From: Bacteroidota bacterium
Lineage (GTDB): Bacteria > Bacteroidota > Bacteroidia > Bacteroidales > UBA7960
Assembly: GCA_007693555.1 (NCBI GenBank)
Contig: REDJ01000067.1
Span: 1 to 52,413 of the forward strand
Direction of reading: 5' to 3'
DNA length: 52,413 nucleotides
Shown piece after piece: positions 38,701 to 47,761 of the stretch. The stretch's first letter is position 1, and every line of letters begins with the position of its first letter. Below the pieces are notes generated by a model. The model had not been told where the DNA came from. It did not search any database and saw only the letters and a list, made by a program, of their open reading frames with translations. The translations under genes and the position numbers were made by a program.

Positions 38701-41700
38701 CCGCATCCCAACCCCCATCGTCATAAAAGGCAATATATCCACAGGCTTCTCCTCCATCTACAAACAAAATATCATAGCTCCCGCATCCCTGGGCATAAAA
38801 TAATCTTTCTGTGGAAATATAGGCACCAAACAGTTCGCCCTGAAGCTTGATACCCGGTCCATCAATCAATGCACCAAGGCTTCCGTAAACACCAAAATTT
38901 TTAGATTGATGATAATACCAGGCTGCTGCATTCAAATAGCCTTCGACGCTGACACCGAATTTAGGAGGCAATTCAACATTTGCACCCAAATCAAAATATA
39001 TTCCATCATTGGAGGCTGTAAACTTAGTGCCTGCTTTCAGTATAAAGAGATTCAGCTCTGTACCTCCCAAAACAGCCCAGATTACCGGTGCGGCAACATC
39101 TTCGTCAGGCTTCGCGGCAAAAAATGCAGCCTTACCTGTTCCATTAACAGACGACCCATAGTCAATATTGAGCTGCACGCCACCCTGAATATATTGTTGT
39201 CCGGCACCCCAGCGTATTTCAAGAAAATTCATGCACTCAAGTTTGCCTAAGGTAAGGCCTTCACCCTTCTGGCCAAAAATATGACCATGAACATGCATTG
39301 CCATTCCATGGTTGGTTAATTCCATAAAATAGTTCCCATCAATAACATGATAGCCTCCTTCTCCAACAACACCCACACCTGCATAAAGGAATGCAGCAAA
39401 AGTGGGATGGGTAAACTGAGGATCATAATCATCATGAAATTTAAAACCTGCAGCTTCCCCTAGCATTTTATCTCTAACTGTTGTAAAATCTTCAAGTTGA
39501 GGCCTGTAGAAAAACCCTCCGCCTATACCCTTTAATGTTAACACCGCAGGAATAATTGGAATTCCTGCATCACCAAAATGAGCACTCACAAACAAACCGA
39601 AACGAATATCTGTATCATCTTGTTCTATTATACCGGCCATACCCAATCCTGTATCTTTAACATATGCATAACCTGCTACACTCAAGTGCATCAAATCATC
39701 CGATTGAATATATTTCATGCTCAAACCGGCATTTGCCAGTTCGCCAAGTTCAATTTTTGCATTTACAATTTGGAGAAAGAGTTCATCACTATCAGCATCG
39801 CGGTATATCAAGACACTGTCAACACCACCGCTAAAATCATCCCAACCACTGTTGCCTGCACCGTTAATGGTAAGCTGTGCTTCTTTAATACGCATGTGGA
39901 AATTTGTACGTATGGTAACAGTCTCTGTCTGGGGTTCATCAGGGTCGGTGCTGGTGTTTACATCAATTTCAAATTCGCCTCCTTTGGGCTTGAATATAAA
40001 ATTATCAATGCCAAGGGTAATTTTATCCAAAATGGTAATGCTTGCTTTCCCGTCAAATTCTCCCCAATTGTCAATACCGTTTGAGGAAATTTGAAATCCT
40101 TTGAATTTAGCACTGGCCGAAATACCCGTTATATTGTTGATTCCCAGCATACCATCGATTTCCAGACCAAACAGCTTGGGGTCATAGGTTTTTACAGAGA
40201 AAACCTTAAATCCCGCAAAAGCCCTTTCGTACTCAAACAGAGGGTTTTGTTCAGTGCCGGTGCCTGTGGTGGTTATGTTCCAGGATGGCCCGTCTGCAAT
40301 ACTATAGCGGAAACCGGGTGACTCAAAAATATTTTTCCCGAATTCGATTTCATTTACATGGCCATTATCGTTTTCAAGCAAGAGCTTCCCGGTGGCCATT
40401 ACGGCAGAGTTTCTGGGAACTTCAAAATTAAAATTAACTGCAACAGTATCGAGTTTAAACTGAATTCCTTCCACTATATTGAAAATCCCTTCATCCTCAT
40501 CCAGTTCAAAATACGGACCTTTTATATCGAATTTCGGCTCTCCCCTGCCCACCTGCGCATAAACAATTTGAACGCCCGCTGATTTGTCTACCGGGGGCGG
40601 CAGTTTTGTGGAGCAGTCAATAATCAAGCTGAAACAGGTTTTGTTTTCATCTTCCACTTCCACTTCCTGAATACCCATGGTTATCTGCTGCACTACCAGG
40701 TAATCTCCCAGTAATTTTAGTTCTTCTGTGAGAAAGGTCATAGTAAGCCCTCCATCGGCAACAAAACCAACAGAGCCATCGGTACCAATCTTCATGTTGT
40801 TAATTGTTGCCGTTGTTCCTAAAACTGTGGCACTTCCGTTTAAAGTAATATAAAAAACGCCATCAGAGTATTCGGGACTGAGACTATTAACAATAGCTTC
40901 TACCTTCCCCCTGAAAAAAGAGAAAGACGAATGCTCTTCATCCAGCTCCACAGAAGCTACCGACACCCCACCTGTTCCTATTGACAAATCAACAATGGTT
41001 ACGGCAAAATCTTCACCCAATATATCCGGCACGGTAAATATTCCTGATAGGATAAGGGCAAACTCGTTTGCAGAAGCTGTTGCCTCAAATTTTGTAATAC
41101 CCAGCTGGGCAAATGACATGTCAATAGGGTCATTGTGATCGAAGTGCAGAGCAAAACTCCATTGAGCATCATCATGGTTATAGGTTGAGGAAAATGGCAG
41201 TGATTTGAGCGTTTCTTCTTCGTTATCCTCATCCTGGCTTTTAAACAGCTTGCTCTGGAAAGTGCCGTTTATGGAAAAAGAATTTTCCTGCTGCCCAAAA
41301 GCGGCCCGGGCATAATAAACATTTATAATAAATGCATCATCTGCAAATGATTTGGAATATGCCGGTTCATCATCCGGATCGTAATTTTCTTCGCCAATGG
41401 CAAATGATGCGTGTTTAAATCCGGTTCTGTCAAACTGAATTTCTTCAATGATAACATCAAAACCAAGTGCCTCGGGTAATTCAAGCACAGCAGCAGCTGT
41501 CAGGATACCATTCTCTTCACCGGCAGTCCTTTTATATTCGAAACGGGTAAGGGTTAACGGAAACCCCGGTATTTTAATGGGATTGTTACCAAGGGCATCA
41601 TCGCCGCTACCCAGGTCTACTGCAATGGAACCATCCACAATCTGGAACATATCATTGACCGTAATTTCAAAAGCTGCCCTGAATGAAACAGGATCACCTT

Positions 41701-44700
41701 CTTCATTTTGCAGACCGGGTATAACAATTTTAACTCCCCGGTTATCTATGGTTTTTAATGTATTTTGTGCATTATCCCTGGTAAAACTTACTCTTATATC
41801 ACCATCTTCCTTTAATACCATATATGCAATCTCACGATCGGGCAGTCCAAGGGTATCGGGTAGGCTAAACATGTCAAGCATGTTTCCAAAGCCTATTCCA
41901 TTGGTATCATACCACACAAGCAGCTCCGACTCATCACCTTCATCCTGCCAGAGCTCAGCCCTGCCACTTTTGGCGTAAGGTGTCGGAGGAATATGCAACC
42001 TGAAATCATCGAAAACCAGACGTAAATCTCCGAAAACCAGTTCGATGGGTTCATCATCTTCGGGCTCATCAGCAGGGTCAGCAGGGTCATCCGGTTCATC
42101 ATCTTCTTCCAAATCATAATTTAACCTTAGCTGGGCAATGCTCTCGCCCGAAAAGCTCAATCCATCCTTATCAAGCAGAAGTGTAATATCTGCCATGCCC
42201 ATTCTTACTACGTTGGTATCAATCGGGAAGGGTGCAGGCGGGTCAACGGGCACCGACCGCCAGCCCAGCCATGGTGTAGGCATAAACATCAGGTCGAAAG
42301 CAAAACCGGAGGATATTTCAACTTCTCCGTCTTTAATTAACAGATCATTCAATCCAATTAAAAGGTCTTTAAACTCAACGGATACCTGAACATGTTCAGT
42401 AACATCAAGAGAACCATCTGCTTTCAGCATAAACCCTTGCTTATCAAGCCTTGCCTGATTAACGGTAAAATTCAGGAAGGGATTTTCTGCTTCGGCAGGG
42501 AAACCCCACTGAAATGCATCGGTAATCTCCAGTGCACCATCAAGCAAGGTGCGGGCTATGATGTCAAACTGAATATCGCCCTGCACATTAACAGGCGGTG
42601 CATCTTTGCGTGGAATGGTAAGCTGAGCACTACCGTCGAGTATGGCGGTCTGTTCATTATCAATAAAATCAAGATGCAGCCCGGATGATAAAAAGGAAAG
42701 CCCCATTTTACCAATGGGAATATTTCCGCAGGGAATAAAATTCTCAATGCTACCCCTGAAGCCGCTTCCCTGCACAATTAAAAATGCAAAATTTACAGGA
42801 TCGCATGGCTCGTCGGTTTCAAACTGATGTAACTGCGGAATTTCACCCTCTATTTCAATTTCAATTGCCTGCATTGAAAGTCCGTCTTCGATAATTTCAG
42901 ACAAGGTTCCGGCAAATTTTTTGAGATCCAGCTCTTCATCGCCAATGGGAATTTTTATGGGTTGCAAGGGTTCATGGACTTCAACAGAACCTGTCAGACG
43001 CCCGTTTTGAAAGCCGGCATCCAGCACTGTGAGTGAAAGGCCGGTAAGTTCCGGTGCCATTTCTTCCAGACCGGGAAATGAAAGCGCAAAGTCCATACGG
43101 GGTATCAGGCCACTGAGATCTCCCGGGCTGAAATCAAACACATCCACAACCACACTATAGATGCGGAAAGCCAGGGGCTGCAGGCGAAACCCCAGTAATT
43201 CAATTGGGGGCACCTGTAAAGACGGAACGCTGCCATCATTTATTTCCTGCGCAGGTATGGCAAACCCTGTGTTTCTGATTTCCACTCCCTGAATGGGGAT
43301 GAGCAAAATGTCATCCTCGAGATGCATCCCAAAGGCAAAATCCAGTGCCGCATAAAACTCAAAACCATCGGTTCTGTCGTAATCCAGGGAAAGTGAATGA
43401 ATCTCATTGATTTCGAAAATAAACGGATGTATGTCTATTTTCGGTTGTTTGCTTGTAATGTCATACTCAAAATGGGTTAATTGTATTTCATGCCGGTTGT
43501 ACTGAAGGGTTATGTCGGCCCGGGCATAATTGTCTTCATCAGCCTGAACCAGAAAACCACCTTCAATGGTAAACTGAAACTCCGGCAAAATGGGTTGCAA
43601 CAAATGATACTGGGCTGAACCATAAATTGCGTTCACATTAATAACTGCCAGGTCGCTTTCCTTTACCAACGGGATGGAAGCATCCAGATCTTCCAGTGCA
43701 ACTGCACCGGTCAGGGCCCCATCACTTGTAACCCAAAGTGATGCAGATGCCCCGTCCCCAAGTTCTTCATCAAAAAGGGTAAGGTCTCCATTGAAAAATA
43801 ATCCTGTAAGATTAAAATTTTCATCCTGGATGGTGCCATAATATATTTGCTTCAGGGATAGCGGTATGCCAAACCGGGAAAGGTCAAACAATTCTTCAAA
43901 TCCTGTGAGGGATACATTTACCTCGCCCGACTGAAACATCATGGGACTAAGAGAAACCACCATATTTTCAAAACTTACACCTACTTTAGGTGGCAATGGA
44001 TCATCTCCCTGTAAAACAGGAAATACAAAATCAATTTCCTCCCCATCTATGGTACTGATAATAACAGCAAAGTCATCATCAGGATGTTGCTCTACATTTA
44101 CCAGTAATTCATCATTTTCTTTCAAAACCAGGTAGGCTATGGAATGATTGGGAAGGGGCAGCCTTTCAGGTATAATATCCTCAAAATTAAAGATGTTTAA
44201 ATTGGGATGGAAACCAAGAGGATCAATAATTGCGATAAGCGAACCATCGTAAATCACTTCAATCTGTCCGCTGGCTATTTTGAAAGGATCAAGCTGGAAT
44301 GCAAAATCATCAGAAAATGTCACCTGAAGGTTTTCGGTTGCAAAACCTCCGAAACGGATGCCGGCATCTGCTGTACCTGCCGCATGAAGACCTTCACTGT
44401 CAATAGATACAGCACCGGCAAGTTCAAAGTAGATGCCGGGGTCAAGGTTTGCAGAAAGCCCGCTTCCCAGGGCAAGTGTCTGATAGCTCAATGAAAGGTC
44501 AGATGGGTTGATGCCTGCTTCAAAAGCAAAGCCGGCATCGAAGTCAATACTTCCGCTTTTTACTTTAAAATTATTCAGGTCAAGCAGGAGATCATTAAAA
44601 TTAGCTGTAATGGACGAATTGTCTTTCAGGGCAAACTCCTGCTCACCGTTAATAAACAAGCCATCCAGTGAAATAATCGCTTCATCAATATTAAAACGCA

Positions 44701-47395
44701 ATACTTCATCCTCTTCAGGTATTAGCCACACAAAAGGTTTATCGATATGAAACATGAGGTTATACCATTCGCCTGTCATCAGGTTTAGGCCCAGTTCGCC
44801 CTGAAACTGGTTCATAACTCCATCCTGATTTGGAAATTCAAGGTAAGCCAATGCTTCAAAGGTTGCAACCTGCTCCTGATCATTCCGTGAAAAGGTTAAA
44901 ATGGATTCATTGATCCCGGCAGTATAGGGTCCTATTTTTAAGGGACATGGAGGGATAACGTTTATCAGTTCACCTTCAAAAACCCCGTCGCCTGCGATCT
45001 TCAGATTTTGTGCCGTTAGCTGTATGGCTGATTCATCCTCACAGTCAAAAGGAGTGCCTAAAACAAGTGAAGCATCCAGGTTTGCATATCCATCCAATAC
45101 AAATTCATCAGCATGCACCTGGCCGAAAATACCACCCGCCAGCTGGTTTATTGATAAAGAATAGCCGGCACCCATGGTAAAGCTGCATTCCCCTTCGGTG
45201 AAAGTTGTCGGGGGCAGGTTAGCAGTAAATGTGCCACCTGCGAATGTGGCCTCATGTATGGTAAGTGACAGGTTGCGAAGGCATGCTGGCAGATAATTCC
45301 CAAAATTGGGTGTGGTAAATTCAAAATCAAAAGTAAAGTCCCAGGGCCCTGGCATCATACCATCCCATTCAAACCAGGGGAAAGTAAAGGCCGGCAAATT
45401 GAATGCCGTTAGTCTTGCCCCAAACCCTGCCAGCTCAAGGGCAGGTATCCAGCGCAAATCTTCTTCATCAAAATTTAATTCAGGGAAATGTATGCCTCCC
45501 CTGTCAATGATTATTCCGCCAAGACCTTTCAGCCGAAAATTGTCAAAATCAGGAAATTTAAGCTCTGCATCTATATCAATGCCAAAATCCCATTGAGATG
45601 AAGGAATATCGTAAGACAAGTAAGGGTCTTTGATACGATATATTATTAACTCTGCAATTCCCAGATCTATTGGAGGAGGATTAACCAAAACCGGAGGCGG
45701 CCAAATCTCAGCCAGCACTCCCTGGGTGGTGGACAATGATAATCTAAGAGGGATGTCAATACTTTCTGCATCGAGCGTTTTAAACTCAATGGCACCGGTT
45801 ACAACTCCTGAAAAGTCAAAAGCGGAAGTTTCCCAGTCAAGGGTGAATTCACCAAAAGCAGTGCCCATATACAAGGTAGCCATATCCTGGGCCGGCAACA
45901 AGGGTATATTATCATTAACATTACATGAGAAAACTACAGAAACGGGTGAACCTGTTATAAATATATCATCTATGCGGCATGGAGCGGGATCACTGAAAAA
46001 ACGCAACTGTGCATCCATGGTAAGAAATGCACCCGGAAATGTTGCAGTAAGCTCATAAATGATCAATTCCATGGGATGAACTCCCAGTTCCAGGAGCGGG
46101 GAGCCTGCAGGACCAGTTGCCGTGATACTTCCGCTAAGTCCTGGGGGGCCAATATTCAATACACCAGATGCCTCAAGATAATTGCCTGTGGGATCAATGA
46201 TTGTGGCATCAAGAGTCAATCCCTCAAACAACCCCCATCTTATTGACTCGATATTAATTATCTTACCCACGCCTTCCAGGGGATGAAACTCAGCCTGTAT
46301 GTCTCCCAACACCAGCCCACCGGTGGCAATGGCTGTGGTGTAATCAGTCATATAAATTTCCAGGTCATAGCAATCAATAATAATATCTATGATTCCTTGA
46401 TCGGGAAATTCCAGGCGAAGTGTAGCATCTCCGTTCAATATAACGGAAAACTTTCCATAATCGAAAGTCAGACCGTCAAGATCAATGATCTCTGCAAAAC
46501 CCGGGATCAGGGTTATTTTTTCCAGCTCATCAAAGGGAATACCTCCGGCCAGACTACCAACTTTAAATGTATAGATTTCAGTTCTGCCCTCATCGCTAAT
46601 GGGAATCTGGTCAAATGCTTCCCTGGCTGTGACCATCCATACATATGTTTTACCCGGCTCAAGGGGCAGATGCTCAGGTGTATGTATGAAAAGAGGCTGG
46701 GTTAAAGTAACATTTATATGCTCATAATTGGATTCAATAGCCTGCTGAGGTGTTTGACCTCTAAGCAGCTCAACAACCAGCAGATCATATTCAAACTGCA
46801 TTCCCGGGATACCCATGGGTATTACAGGGGTCCATGAAAATACGGTATAAAAAGGTGAAGCAACACCCTCATCCATCGGAGATATAAGAATGGGAGGATG
46901 GGGAAATCTTACCTCAAAATATGCCATTCCAGGTATAGCAGGTATCATTTCAAAGGGATCGGTTGGCAAAACCTCAATTTCGATGAGATATCCACCCTCG
47001 GGAAGAAACCCGGCACGCAAAACCTGCTCAGGCAGGTTTCCGGAAATAAGATCTAAAACATTGCCACTAAATCGTATTGCAGGTTCTTCATCAAATGTCC
47101 TGTAAAAATAGACACCGGGTGTATAAATGACAGGATCTGACACCATATCCAGAATCAAGCTTCCTTCGTATGTCAGCTTCACATGCCATTCAAACTCTAC
47201 CGGTTCAGGGTTAGGGCTTGTATATGTAAATTGCACGTGATATCTTCCATCGTAATAATTGTTTTCCAGATCATTCACGTAGGGTGAGGGTAATATGGGA
47301 GGAATTCCTCCAATAAAAACCTGTGTTGATGACTGCGAAAAAAGATTGACTGTCGCGGTAAGGAAAATAATAGCAATTATAATCAAACGTTTCAT
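35741..47395 (-). CDS. Giant (3,884-residue) exported modular protein
   Basis: A secreted protein with a normal signal peptide (MKRLIIIAIIFLTATVNLFSQ). ATG 47395 is chosen because GGAGGAG stands six bases upstream. By rough residue: 20-155 a beta-sandwich that reminds me of the N-terminal module of TANFOR-domain proteins; 165-275 an Fn3-like module (FSWTPVIP, YVWMVTARE); 290-2080 long beta-rich modules that include a diverged tandem duplication of about 745 residues; an Asp/Glu/Pro-rich linker near 1758-1784; 2080-2900 more beta-rich sequence with Gly-rich strands; 2900-3250 a mostly helical, coiled-coil-like part with a Gly-rich insert; 3250-3884 Fn3-like modules ending FPGGW. No enzymatic motif and no recognised sorting domain. 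It leads the run with the Fn3 protein and a barrel protein. A role as a surface or matrix structure is inference. Confidence 0.8.
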   Translation of the reverse strand: MKRLIIIAIIFLTATVNLFSQSSTQVFIGGIPPILPSPYVNDLENNYYDGRYHVQFTYTSPNPEPVEFEWHVKLTYEGSLILDMVSDPVIYTPGVYFYRTFDEEPAIRFSGNVLDLISGNLPEQVLRAGFLPEGGYLIEIEVLPTDPFEMIPAIPGMAYFEVRFPHPPILISPMDEGVASPFYTVFSWTPVIPMGIPGMQFEYDLLVVELLRGQTPQQAIESNYEHINVTLTQPLFIHTPEHLPLEPGKTYVWMVTAREAFDQIPISDEGRTEIYTFKVGSLAGGIPFDELEKITLIPGFAEIIDLDGLTFDYGKFSVILNGDATLRLEFPDQGIIDIIIDCYDLEIYMTDYTTAIATGGLVLGDIQAEFHPLEGVGKIINIESIRWGLFEGLTLDATIIDPTGNYLEASGVLNIGPPGLSGSITATGPAGSPLLELGVHPMELIIYELTATFPGAFLTMDAQLRFFSDPAPCRIDDIFITGSPVSVVFSCNVNDNIPLLPAQDMATLYMGTAFGEFTLDWETSAFDFSGVVTGAIEFKTLDAESIDIPLRLSLSTTQGVLAEIWPPPVLVNPPPIDLGIAELIIYRIKDPYLSYDIPSSQWDFGIDIDAELKFPDFDNFRLKGLGGIIIDRGGIHFPELNFDEEDLRWIPALELAGFGARLTAFNLPAFTFPWFEWDGMMPGPWDFTFDFEFTTPNFGNYLPACLRNLSLTIHEATFAGGTFTANLPPTTFTEGECSFTMGAGYSLSINQLAGGIFGQVHADEFVLDGYANLDASLVLGTPFDCEDESAIQLTAQNLKIAGDGVFEGELINVIPPCPLKIGPYTAGINESILTFSRNDQEQVATFEALAYLEFPNQDGVMNQFQGELGLNLMTGEWYNLMFHIDKPFVWLIPEEDEVLRFNIDEAIISLDGLFINGEQEFALKDNSSITANFNDLLLDLNNFKVKSGSIDFDAGFAFEAGINPSDLSLSYQTLALGSGLSANLDPGIYFELAGAVSIDSEGLHAAGTADAGIRFGGFATENLQVTFSDDFAFQLDPFKIASGQIEVIYDGSLIAIIDPLGFHPNLNIFNFEDIIPERLPLPNHSIAYLVLKENDELLVNVEQHPDDDFAVIISTIDGEEIDFVFPVLQGDDPLPPKVGVSFENMVVSLSPMMFQSGEVNVSLTGFEELFDLSRFGIPLSLKQIYYGTIQDENFNLTGLFFNGDLTLFDEELGDGASASLWVTSDGALTGAVALEDLDASIPLVKESDLAVINVNAIYGSAQYHLLQPILPEFQFTIEGGFLVQADEDNYARADITLQYNRHEIQLTHFEYDITSKQPKIDIHPFIFEINEIHSLSLDYDRTDGFEFYAALDFAFGMHLEDDILLIPIQGVEIRNTGFAIPAQEINDGSVPSLQVPPIELLGFRLQPLAFRIYSVVVDVFDFSPGDLSGLIPRMDFALSFPGLEEMAPELTGLSLTVLDAGFQNGRLTGSVEVHEPLQPIKIPIGDEELDLKKFAGTLSEIIEDGLSMQAIEIEIEGEIPQLHQFETDEPCDPVNFAFLIVQGSGFRGSIENFIPCGNIPIGKMGLSFLSSGLHLDFIDNEQTAILDGSAQLTIPRKDAPPVNVQGDIQFDIIARTLLDGALEITDAFQWGFPAEAENPFLNFTVNQARLDKQGFMLKADGSLDVTEHVQVSVEFKDLLIGLNDLLIKDGEVEISSGFAFDLMFMPTPWLGWRSVPVDPPAPFPIDTNVVRMGMADITLLLDKDGLSFSGESIAQLRLNYDLEEDDEPDDPADPADEPEDDEPIELVFGDLRLVFDDFRLHIPPTPYAKSGRAELWQDEGDESELLVWYDTNGIGFGNMLDMFSLPDTLGLPDREIAYMVLKEDGDIRVSFTRDNAQNTLKTIDNRGVKIVIPGLQNEEGDPVSFRAAFEITVNDMFQIVDGSIAVDLGSGDDALGNNPIKIPGFPLTLTRFEYKRTAGEENGILTAAAVLELPEALGFDVIIEEIQFDRTGFKHASFAIGEENYDPDDEPAYSKSFADDAFIINVYYARAAFGQQENSFSINGTFQSKLFKSQDEDNEEETLKSLPFSSTYNHDDAQWSFALHFDHNDPIDMSFAQLGITKFEATASANEFALILSGIFTVPDILGEDFAVTIVDLSIGTGGVSVASVELDEEHSSFSFFRGKVEAIVNSLSPEYSDGVFYITLNGSATVLGTTATINNMKIGTDGSVGFVADGGLTMTFLTEELKLLGDYLVVQQITMGIQEVEVEDENKTCFSLIIDCSTKLPPPVDKSAGVQIVYAQVGRGEPKFDIKGPYFELDEDEGIFNIVEGIQFKLDTVAVNFNFEVPRNSAVMATGKLLLENDNGHVNEIEFGKNIFESPGFRYSIADGPSWNITTTGTGTEQNPLFEYERAFAGFKVFSVKTYDPKLFGLEIDGMLGINNITGISASAKFKGFQISSNGIDNWGEFDGKASITILDKITLGIDNFIFKPKGGEFEIDVNTSTDPDEPQTETVTIRTNFHMRIKEAQLTINGAGNSGWDDFSGGVDSVLIYRDADSDELFLQIVNAKIELGELANAGLSMKYIQSDDLMHLSVAGYAYVKDTGLGMAGIIEQDDTDIRFGLFVSAHFGDAGIPIIPAVLTLKGIGGGFFYRPQLEDFTTVRDKMLGEAAGFKFHDDYDPQFTHPTFAAFLYAGVGVVGEGGYHVIDGNYFMELTNHGMAMHVHGHIFGQKGEGLTLGKLECMNFLEIRWGAGQQYIQGGVQLNIDYGSSVNGTGKAAFFAAKPDEDVAAPVIWAVLGGTELNLFILKAGTKFTASNDGIYFDLGANVELPPKFGVSVEGYLNAAAWYYHQSKNFGVYGSLGALIDGPGIKLQGELFGAYISTERLFYAQGCGSYDILFVDGGEACGYIAFYDDGGWDAGSGTRADLIDQIEQARQDGERMAESTQAIQNEIDNMLADLNHAADVAEAMEDIKEYVESWDIVTNKKNNMESKIDYVNSIAPIVRTHFADVNLELINLLQDVEMLAAEVENPVIFFEGNFSGEETEDFQVTANPSINLNEETNAANQNNLLENNENRKVLLDHYEESIAKAMHNLAQLEMLMEGTQNIALVFAQSAIVLSGAGSLVDNFNQFGSGFGTTGGGHFNSPGFGNPYNPHNINYLAEKYTEAARSIEDFYAEYMRWLWRKYYIPTTSDVELEATFLLIGIYSDHFSDVLHQLETQHASFSDVIDGMYAIKAQMITTIYGMVEIYTTMLDLMGEDGESELIALQSSLALMLEPPVISSFTINTPLLPYPYTNNLNLAWSSIGGKETSYYFSEDAIGTFLSAGRLPSLGFRVFKRFQDEIERTFNIGLRLRGEGGNTAIQMTSFTVAVAPNGTSSPGGNQMTTDLPPPSLPIVEFPYESKQFQRHNLPGFYYRFYTNNPSRLDFTITAYAESSDIESFEYALGTMRGGADVVDWTQAVGVTIPVDINEGGVTRQISATIYNLQLEHNTDYYVSVRAYNSQGLFTQHNLRNRVVFDATPPSAPQPYVFVLPPGAPLLPLGGGLFPPAGPVVYPQVASPPAWEPGKYSFPSQYTPPSRTVRWTPGEDPESGVYGHEYILTSIANANTAFQDAANIQFTTENTVTFSGASISYHDDLYLHVRAKNRAGSVSVQILTIEPVRAIDPSPPTRPVVNARIFGNGLRLHIPKLSLDRESQTIGYQYSVGTAPGSSDIRKWESGIDFTQNFQIISPDTHFSPAEPDNVPVYVIPVSVLPQHTDLYINVRAVNGQGMTSGVAASGPFQLGTSPEEPVVNLQFNASNNELQIDIQNIFDTGAAIDKVSYQIKVNDTGNYLRSVYIPEIKGYYDQPVSRTITRSGLPESLTGYQVTVTVTNTGMKSTVVTADFIHPIYVPPIVYDPIIFPGGW
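37105..37113 (-). repeat. G9 homopolymer inside the giant gene
   Basis: Nine consecutive C on the plus strand, so nine G in the coding strand, encode the Arg-Gly-Gly of MRGGAD near residue 3428. A one-base slip would cut off about 450 residues. It is the longest G/C homopolymer I found in the window. Confidence 0.9.
41540..43370 (-). repeat. Second copy (B) of the large internal module of the giant protein
   Basis: Aligns by eye with copy A about 2.2 kb upstream: GLSLTVLDAGFQNG, ENFIPCGNIPIGKMG, FKDLLIGLNDLLIKDGEVE, LPDREIAYMVLKEDGDIRV and IPGFPLTLTRFEY appear in the same order and spacing as their counterparts in A. The identity is low, so the duplication is old. Confidence 0.7.
43850..45600 (-). 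repeat. First copy (A) of the large internal module of the giant protein
   Basis: Counterparts of copy B: NLSLTIHEATFAGG, INVIPPCPLKIGPYTAG, FNDLLLDLNNFKVKSGSID, LPNHSIAYLVLKENDELLV and RFGIPLSLKQIYY. Copy length is about 585 residues; similarity seems to continue past both ends, giving a period of about 745 residues. Confidence 0.7.
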
Positions 47396-47761
47396 GGATG
47401 GCTCCTCCATTGATTAAAATATATCGGGTTAAAATTTCTTTCAAGTAAATATGTTATTCAGACCTGCAGAAAACTTTTTAATTAAGCGTAAATAACTGAA
47501 TAGCAATATTCTATGGTACTGCAATATTAAACTTCAAAACAAGAGAAAAATCTATTTCTGGCTTAAGTCGGGAGATTAGGTTGTTAAAAAGGTTTTTCAG
47601 AAAAAAAATTAGATTCAGGTCAATGATTTAACTATATAAATTTAATTAACAACTATTAACAAATATTCTTTATTTTTACCATATCATTCGCTCAAATTGT
47701 CAATTTTGCATACTGGTAAAAAATTGATAGTCTGTTATTTAAAAATTTTTGACGATTTGAT
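47396..47761. other. Divergent intergenic region between giant gene and AraC-type regulator
   Basis: AT-rich, about 365 bases. It must hold promoters for both directions, but no exact TAnnTTTG match was found on either strand. It contains the 12-base word TCAAATTGTCAA (47692-47703), which recurs at 49074. No small gene or RNA structure is apparent. Confidence 0.6.
47402..47408 (-). promoter_or_regulatory. Strong Shine-Dalgarno site of the giant gene
   Basis: GGAGGAG on the minus strand, six bases before ATG 47395; it decides between this start and an in-frame ATG at 47410 that would overlap the site. Confidence 0.7.

Noticed and set aside
35741-47395. Long plus-strand open frames opposite the giant gene
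   Set aside because: They are shadows of the coding strand: no signal peptides, domains or leaders, and they overlap a continuous, well-supported gene.
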